NCBI RefSeq assembly: GCF_003665095.1
Contig: NZ_RCHV01000002.1
Location: forward strand, 4,078,501-4,142,500
Length of the DNA stretch: 64,000 bases
Source: Streptomyces sp. Z26
GTDB taxonomy: Bacteria > Actinomycetota > Actinomycetes > Streptomycetales > Streptomycetaceae
Direction of reading: 5' to 3'
A program made the translations under genes and the position numbers. The notes under the pieces are model-generated. The model was not told where the DNA came from and made no database searches. It was given only the letters and a program-made list of their open reading frames with translations. This document shows positions 59,587 to 64,000 of the stretch, piece after piece. Each line of letters begins with the position of its first letter. Positions within the stretch are counted from its first letter, which is position 1.

Positions 59587-60767
59587 CAGACGAACCCCTG
59601 GTCCTCGGCATCGAGACCTCCTGCGACGAGACCGGCGTCGGCGTCGTCCGCGGCCGTACGCTCCTCGCCGACGCCGTCGCGTCCAGCGTCGACGAGCACG
59701 CGCGGTTCGGCGGCGTCGTACCCGAGATCGCCAGCCGCGCGCACCTGGAGGCGATGGTCCCGACCATCGAACGCGCCCTCGCGGAGGCCGGGGTGAGGGC
59801 CGCCGACCTCGACGGCGTCGCCGTCACCGCCGGGCCGGGGCTCGCGGGCGCGCTGCTCGTCGGCGTCTCGGCGGCGAAGGCGTACGCGTACGCGCTGGGC
59901 AAGCCCGTCTACGGCGTCAACCACCTCGCCTCCCACATCGCCGTCGACCAGCTGGAGCACGGCGCGCTGCCCGAACCGACCATGGCGCTGCTGGTCAGCG
60001 GCGGTCACTCGTCGCTGCTGCTGGCGCCGGACATCACGGCGGACGTACGGCCGCTGGGCTCGACCATCGACGACGCGGCGGGCGAGGCGTTCGACAAGGT
60101 CGCCCGCGTGCTGCACCTGGGCTTCCCCGGCGGGCCGGTCATCGACCGGTACGCGCGCGAGGGCGACCCGGCCGCCATCGCCTTCCCGCGCGGGCTCACC
60201 GGGCCGCGCGACGCGCCGTACGACTTCTCGTTCTCCGGCCTCAAGACGGCCGTCGCGCGCTGGATCGAGGCCCGGCGGGCGGCGGGGGAACCGGTGCCGG
60301 TCGCGGACGTGGCGGCGTCCTTCCAGGAGGCCGTCACCGACGTGCTCACCCGCAAGGCGATCCGCGCGTGCCGGGACGAGGGCGTCGACCACCTCATGAT
60401 CGGCGGGGGAGTCGCGGCGAACAGCCGCCTCCGCGCGCTGGCCGCCGAGCGCTGCGCGGACGCGGGCATCACGCTGCGGGTGCCGCGCCCCAAGCTGTGC
60501 ACGGACAACGGCGCGATGGTCGCGGCGCTCGGCGCCGAGATGGTCGCGCGCGGGCGCGCGGCCTCGTCGTGGGACCTGTCCGCGGACTCCTCGCTGCCGG
60601 TGACGGAGCCGCACGTACCGGCGACCGCGCCGGAGGGGGAGACGGCGGACGCGGCGGCGGGGACCGGCGGGCACGACCACGGGCACACGCACGGCCATGG
60701 CCACGGGCACGGCCACACCCACGACCACGTGCACGAGCTGAGCAGGAAGAACCTCTACGACTCATGA
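59583..60767 (+). CDS. tsaD: tRNA N6-threonylcarbamoyladenosine transferase TsaD with His-rich tail
   Basis: Transfers the threonylcarbamoyl group to A37 of tRNA. The 394-aa protein begins with MTDEPLVLGIETSCDETG and has the metal-binding His114 and His118 in GVNHLASHIAVD, LVSGGHSSLL, DFSFSGLKTAV, and PRPKLCTDNGAM with a metal Asp. Residues 364-384 hold 11 His alternating with other residues (HDHGHTHGHGHG...), an extra metal-binding-like tail before the end LSRKNLYDS. The ATG overlaps the rimI stop (ATGA). Confidence 0.96.
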   Translation: MTDEPLVLGIETSCDETGVGVVRGRTLLADAVASSVDEHARFGGVVPEIASRAHLEAMVPTIERALAEAGVRAADLDGVAVTAGPGLAGALLVGVSAAKAYAYALGKPVYGVNHLASHIAVDQLEHGALPEPTMALLVSGGHSSLLLAPDITADVRPLGSTIDDAAGEAFDKVARVLHLGFPGGPVIDRYAREGDPAAIAFPRGLTGPRDAPYDFSFSGLKTAVARWIEARRAAGEPVPVADVAASFQEAVTDVLTRKAIRACRDEGVDHLMIGGGVAANSRLRALAAERCADAGITLRVPRPKLCTDNGAMVAALGAEMVARGRAASSWDLSADSSLPVTEPHVPATAPEGETADAAAGTGGHDHGHTHGHGHGHGHTHDHVHELSRKNLYDS

Positions 60768-61021
60768 CCGTCGCCCTGATGTGGGAGGCCAAGGCCGCCC
60801 CGGACCGCGCCGCCGAACTGCTCGCCTGGTGCCGCGCGCACCCCCTCGCCCCGGCGCCACCGCGCCGCGAGACGTACGCCGCGCCCGGCGGCCGGGTGCT
60901 CGTCCTCACCTGGTGGGACGCGCCGCTCGACGCCGAAGTGCCCGAACTCCCCGACCCACCGGCCGAGTTGACCGCCCGCCCGGTGCACCGCTGGCGCTTC
61001 GAGCAGGTCCCGGAGGACTGA
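60764..61021 (+). CDS. Small protein of unknown function after tsaD
   Basis: The 85-aa product, MTVALMWEAKAAPDRAAELL..., overlaps the tsaD stop by 4 nt and is thus probably translated with it. It looks like one small alpha-beta domain: two Trp-containing strands (ALMWEAKA, LVLTWWDAP), a helix and a C-terminal HRWRFEQVPED. The pattern is reminiscent of small ferredoxin-like (antibiotic monooxygenase type) folds, but I cannot name it. Confidence 0.7.
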   Translation: MTVALMWEAKAAPDRAAELLAWCRAHPLAPAPPRRETYAAPGGRVLVLTWWDAPLDAEVPELPDPPAELTARPVHRWRFEQVPED

Positions 61022-61084
61022 CCCGCCCGTACGGCACCGGGCCCGCGCACGGCGTACGGCGTACGCCGGGGCTCACGTCGCGGC

Positions 61085-62344
61085 CTACGCCGGGTGCCCC
61101 AGCAGCATGCTCGGCGCGCCCGCGACGCGCGTCAGGAACACCGTCGCCGCGTGCGGGCCGCGCGGCTTCACCTTCCGCCGCAGCTCCTCCGGCTCGACGG
61201 CCGAACCGCGCTTCTTCACGGTCAGCGTCCCCACCTCCCGTTCGCGCAGCAGCGCGCGCAGCCGCTTGAGGTGGAAGGGCAGCACGTCGGTGATCTCGTA
61301 CGAGGTGGCGAAGGGCGTCCGTACCAGCGTGTCCGAGGTGACGTACGCGATCGACGGGTCGATCAGCCGCCCGTCGGTCGCCCGCGCCACCTCCGCGACG
61401 AGGTGGGCGCGGATGACGGCGCCGTCCGGCTCGTGGAGGTAGCGGCCGACGGGCCCCACGGGCGGCACCGCGTCCTCCGCGCCCGCCCCTTCGCGCGCCC
61501 CCTCGCCGGTCAGCGTGGCACCGCCGGGCAGCAGCGTGGCCCGTACGGCGCGCGCGGTGTGCGGTGCGCCGGAGCGCGCGCCGCCGAACCACAGCACCGC
61601 CTCCTTCACGTCGCCCCCGTACGACACCCACTCCGCCTCGGCGTCCTCCGGCACCGCCTCGTGCGGCACCCCCGGCGCGATCTTCAGCGCGGCGGCGCCC
61701 GCCGCGCGCGCGGCGCCGACCGCCCAGCTCAGCGGCGGCGAGTACGCCTCGGGGTCGAAGATTCGCCCGCCGCGTCCCCCGCGTCCGCCCCGGCGCGCGG
61801 GGTCCACGAACACGCCGTCGTACGCGCCGGTGTCGACCTCGGTGACGTCCGCGCACCGCACCTCGACACGGTCGGCCAGCCCGAGCGCCGCCATGTTCGC
61901 GCGGGCCACCGCGCAGGTCAGCGGGTCGCGGTCGACGGCCAGCACGGTACGGCCCGCGCGCGCCAGCTCGATCGCGTCGCCACCGACGCCGCAGCACAGG
62001 TCCGCGACGGACCGTACGCCGCCCGCCGCGAACCGCGCCGCCCGGTGCGCCGCCACCCCCGTACGGGTCGCCTGCTCCACGCCGTCCGGCGTGAAGTACA
62101 TGCGCGCCGCGTCCTCCGCGCCGAACTTCGCCACCGCCCGCTGCCGCAGCCGCGCCTGTGCCACCGCCGCCGTCACCAGCGGGGCCGGATGGTCGCGGCG
62201 CAGCCGCGTCACGGCGGCGAGTTCGCGCGCGGGGTCGTGGTCGCGCAGCGCCGCGAGCAGGTGCTGCCCCTCGGCGGTGAGCAGCGCGGCGAAGGAGGTC
62301 AGAGCGTCGTCGCCGGAGGGTGTCGGCGTGTCGGGTACGGCCAC
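61085..62344 (-). CDS. SAM-dependent methyltransferase with THUMP-like C-terminal domain
   Basis: A class I methyltransferase, probably acting on RNA. The 419-aa product has VADLCCGVGGDAIELARAG as the SAM motif at about residues 110-128, VLAVDRDPLTCAVARANM, and VFVDPARRGGRGG, an unusual VDPARR motif IV. The C-terminal part (about 340-415) with LTVKKRGSAVEPEELRRKVK matches the THUMP-like domain. GAGAAT 7 nt before GTG 62344 suggests a leaderless start there. ATG 62353, overlapping the hexamer, is the alternative. Target unknown. Confidence 0.85.
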   Translation of the reverse strand: MAVPDTPTPSGDDALTSFAALLTAEGQHLLAALRDHDPARELAAVTRLRRDHPAPLVTAAVAQARLRQRAVAKFGAEDAARMYFTPDGVEQATRTGVAAHRAARFAAGGVRSVADLCCGVGGDAIELARAGRTVLAVDRDPLTCAVARANMAALGLADRVEVRCADVTEVDTGAYDGVFVDPARRGGRGGRGGRIFDPEAYSPPLSWAVGAARAAGAAALKIAPGVPHEAVPEDAEAEWVSYGGDVKEAVLWFGGARSGAPHTARAVRATLLPGGATLTGEGAREGAGAEDAVPPVGPVGRYLHEPDGAVIRAHLVAEVARATDGRLIDPSIAYVTSDTLVRTPFATSYEITDVLPFHLKRLRALLREREVGTLTVKKRGSAVEPEELRRKVKPRGPHAATVFLTRVAGAPSMLLGHPA

Positions 62345-62351
62345 ACGAGGC

Positions 62352-62357
62352 ATTCTC
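62352..62357 (-). promoter_or_regulatory. -10 element for the THUMP-like methyltransferase gene
   Basis: On the reverse strand GAGAAT ends 7 nt before GTG 62344. The first bases of an alternative ATG (62353-62351) overlap it. This favours the GTG. Confidence 0.45.
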
Positions 62358-62443
62358 CCCGCCGCGCCGGATCACCGTACGGGCACCCGCGCGCGCCGGT
62401 GGCACGATCCGGCGTTATGCGCGTAGTCCTACAAACGGGAAAT

Positions 62444-63565
62444 ATGCGATGCCGGACGCACGCCCGTGCGCTGCTCGTGTCGGCGCTCGCGCTGCTCGCG
62501 GCGGTCGCCGCCGCCGTGGACGCACCACCCGCGGACCCCGGCGACCCGGCCCCCGCGGCCGGACCCGCCGCCCCGTACGAGCCCACGCCGTACGAGCCCG
62601 CCGCGTACGGCCCGGCCCCCGCCCCTGGGCCGCCCCCCGCGCGGACGACGGGTTCGCTGCCCCCGCTGCCCGGCGCCCTGCCCGCCGTCACCGGCGCCGA
62701 CGACCCGCTGTCCGGCCCGCCGCACCCGTACGTCGACGACCCCCGCCCCGGCCCCGCGCGCGCCGCCCCCCGGCTGGCGCCCGGCGCCGCCCCCGGTCTC
62801 GCCCTCGCGTCCGCGCAGCGCGCGCAGGCGCTGGGCGCGGCCCACTCCCTGTCCGCCCAGGCCGCACGCGTCGAGCACCGCCTCGCCGCCTACCGCCGCC
62901 TGGGCCTGAAGCACCCCCTGCCCGCCGCGCCCGCGCCGCCCGTGCTGAAGCCGCGCGTACGCGGCGCGAAGGTCGTACGCCGGGTGCCGACCGACGACAA
63001 GGTCATCTTCCTCACCATCGACGACGGCACGGTGAAGGACCCCGGATTCCTGGACCTCGTACGGGAGTTGGACCTGCCGGTGACCTCGTTCCTCACCGAC
63101 GCGGAGTCCCGCCCCGGCCCCGGGTACGCGTACTTCCGCGAGCTGGCGGCCCTCGGCGGCGGCACCCAGAACCACACGTTGCGGCACCCGTACCTGCCCG
63201 CCCTCACGTACGAGCGGCAGCGCCGGGAGATCTGCGGCCAGCAGGACCGGCTGAAGCGGGAGTTCGGCGGCCCGGAGCCGCGGCTGTTCCGGCCGCCGTA
63301 CGGCGAGTACGACCGGGACACGCTGCGCGCCGCGCGCGCGTGCGGCGTGGACGCCGTCGTGCTGTGGGGGATGGAGGCGTGGGCGGACCGCGTCGACTTC
63401 CAGGAGCCGGGGCGGCGGCTCTACCCCGGCGCGATCATCCTCACCCACTACCGCGGTCCGGCCGAGTGGGGCCGCGGCGGCACGATGGCCGACATGACAC
63501 GACGGCTGCTGCGGCTCGCGGCCGACCAGGGGTACGCCGTGGCGCGGTTGGAGGACTACCTCTGA
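62444..63565 (+). CDS. Secreted polysaccharide deacetylase (NodB/CE4)
   Basis: Deacetylates peptidoglycan or chitin-like sugars. The 373-aa product has a signal (HARALLVSALALLAAVAAAV), a 100-residue Pro/Ala-rich linker with PYEP/PYEP-type repeats, a helical part, and the NodB domain from about 175. Catalytic-site motifs are TIDDGT (Asp183, Asp184), NHTLRHP (His234, His238), RLFRPPYGEYD and IILTHY. ATG 62444 (GGGA upstream) is preferred to ATG 62417. Last gene before groES. Confidence 0.9.
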   Translation: MRCRTHARALLVSALALLAAVAAAVDAPPADPGDPAPAAGPAAPYEPTPYEPAAYGPAPAPGPPPARTTGSLPPLPGALPAVTGADDPLSGPPHPYVDDPRPGPARAAPRLAPGAAPGLALASAQRAQALGAAHSLSAQAARVEHRLAAYRRLGLKHPLPAAPAPPVLKPRVRGAKVVRRVPTDDKVIFLTIDDGTVKDPGFLDLVRELDLPVTSFLTDAESRPGPGYAYFRELAALGGGTQNHTLRHPYLPALTYERQRREICGQQDRLKREFGGPEPRLFRPPYGEYDRDTLRAARACGVDAVVLWGMEAWADRVDFQEPGRRLYPGAIILTHYRGPAEWGRGGTMADMTRRLLRLAADQGYAVARLEDYL

Positions 63566-63569
63566 GCGC

Positions 63570-63596
63570 TTGGCACTCTAGTTGACGGAGTGCTAA
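63570..63596. promoter_or_regulatory. CIRCE element 1 (HrcA operator)
   Basis: TTGGCACTC, 9 nt, GAGTGCTAA: a near-perfect CIRCE inverted repeat. It covers the -35 of the groES promoter, so HrcA binding would block RNA polymerase until heat stress. Confidence 0.95.
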
Positions 63597-63610
63597 TCGA
63601 GGCATAATGT
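63582..63610 (+). promoter_or_regulatory. groES promoter
   Basis: TTGACG (63582-63587) and TAATGT (63605-63610) are separated by 17 bp. The -35 lies inside CIRCE 1. The start should be near 63617, inside CIRCE 2. Confidence 0.75.
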
Positions 63611-63615
63611 CGACG

Positions 63616-63642
63616 CTGGCACTCCCCGCCGGGGAGTGCCAA
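63616..63642. promoter_or_regulatory. CIRCE element 2 (HrcA operator)
   Basis: CTGGCACTC, 9 nt, GAGTGCCAA. Also a long GC stem as RNA (GGCACTCCCCG/CGGGGAGTGCC), so it may affect mRNA stability as well as HrcA binding. Confidence 0.9.
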
Positions 63643-63737
63643 TGCGACGGGCAGACCGGCACCCGCGACGACGGTTCTGGCCAGCGCCACCCAGACATGC
63701 GTACCCCGCTGAGATCTCCGAAGGGGGAGGTCGGATC

Positions 63738-64000
63738 GTGACGACCGCCACCAGCTCCAAGGTTGCCATCAAGCCGCTCGAGGACCGCATCGTGGTCCAG
63801 CCGCTCGACGCCGAGCAGACCACGGCCTCGGGCCTGGTCATTCCCGACACGGCCAAGGAGAAGCCCCAGGAGGGCACCGTCCTGGCCGTCGGTCCGGGCC
63901 GCTTCGAGGACGGCAACCGCCTGCCTCTCGACGTCTCCGTCGGTGACATCGTGCTGTACAGCAAGTACGGCGGCACCGAGGTGAAGTACCACGGCGAGGA
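63738..64000 (+). CDS. groES: Co-chaperonin GroES (cut by window edge)
   Basis: GroES caps the GroEL folding chamber. Visible are 87 codons from GTG (MTTATSSKVAIKPLEDRIVV), including the mobile loop region EQTTASGLVIPDTAKEKPQEG and VGDIVLYSKYGGTEVKYHGEE. The final 15 or so residues lie outside the window. GGGGGAGG precedes the start. Control is by two CIRCE elements. Confidence 0.97.
   Translation, partial: MTTATSSKVAIKPLEDRIVVQPLDAEQTTASGLVIPDTAKEKPQEGTVLAVGPGRFEDGNRLPLDVSVGDIVLYSKYGGTEVKYHGE

Overview
The window is very GC-rich DNA from an actinomycete, almost certainly Streptomyces or a close relative. The ribosomal, RpoA, SecY and GroES sequences and their order are typical of that group. 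GTG starts are common, many genes overlap by 1-4 nt, and at least eight genes have a -10-like hexamer 5-8 nt before the start codon, as in leaderless streptomycete transcripts.

Layout. (1) 1-15860 is the core translation block: S10 operon from rplC (cut by the window edge) to rpsQ, spc operon from rplN through rplO, secY, adk and map, then infA, rpmJ and the alpha operon rpsM-rpsK-rpoA-rplQ, closed by a strong stem-loop. (2) 15874-22336 holds truA, a membrane-anchored unknown, an ABC-F ATPase, rplM-rpsI and glmM. (3) 22401-26975 holds a secreted unknown, coaA, a small unknown, glmS and acpS. (4) 27005-50095 is accessory DNA between acpS and nnr, which I remember as near neighbours in Streptomyces. 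Its left end (27005-30193, reverse strand) has visibly lower GC. It encodes a 915-aa protein with a MinD-like KGGVGR ATPase domain plus a second P-loop ATPase domain, preceded by a small helical gene broken by an in-frame TGA. This is the best candidate for an undescribed, possibly conflict-related, system.

Next (30418-46743) is a complete L-rhamnose utilisation cluster: rhamnulokinase, a fused rhamnulose-1-phosphate aldolase/lactaldehyde dehydrogenase, rhamnose isomerase, a Tat-exported GH78 alpha-L-rhamnosidase, a four-gene ABC importer, a mutarotase, a second isomerase-fold enzyme and a LacI-type regulator. Three similar operators built on the half-site TGAAAC lie before the three transcription units. 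The cluster can release rhamnose outside the cell, import it, interconvert anomers and convert it to DHAP and lactate. A PGPGW-motif membrane protein, a DHA2-type MFS exporter and a TetR regulator follow, with matching palindromes at both ends of that block.

(5) 50407-63565 returns to the core: nnr, an L,D-transpeptidase, alr, an alpha/beta hydrolase, tsaE, tsaB-rimI-tsaD (t6A tRNA modification), small unknowns, a THUMP-like methyltransferase and a polysaccharide deacetylase. (6) The window ends in groES behind two CIRCE elements.

I saw no rRNA or tRNA gene, insertion sequence, integrase or CRISPR array.
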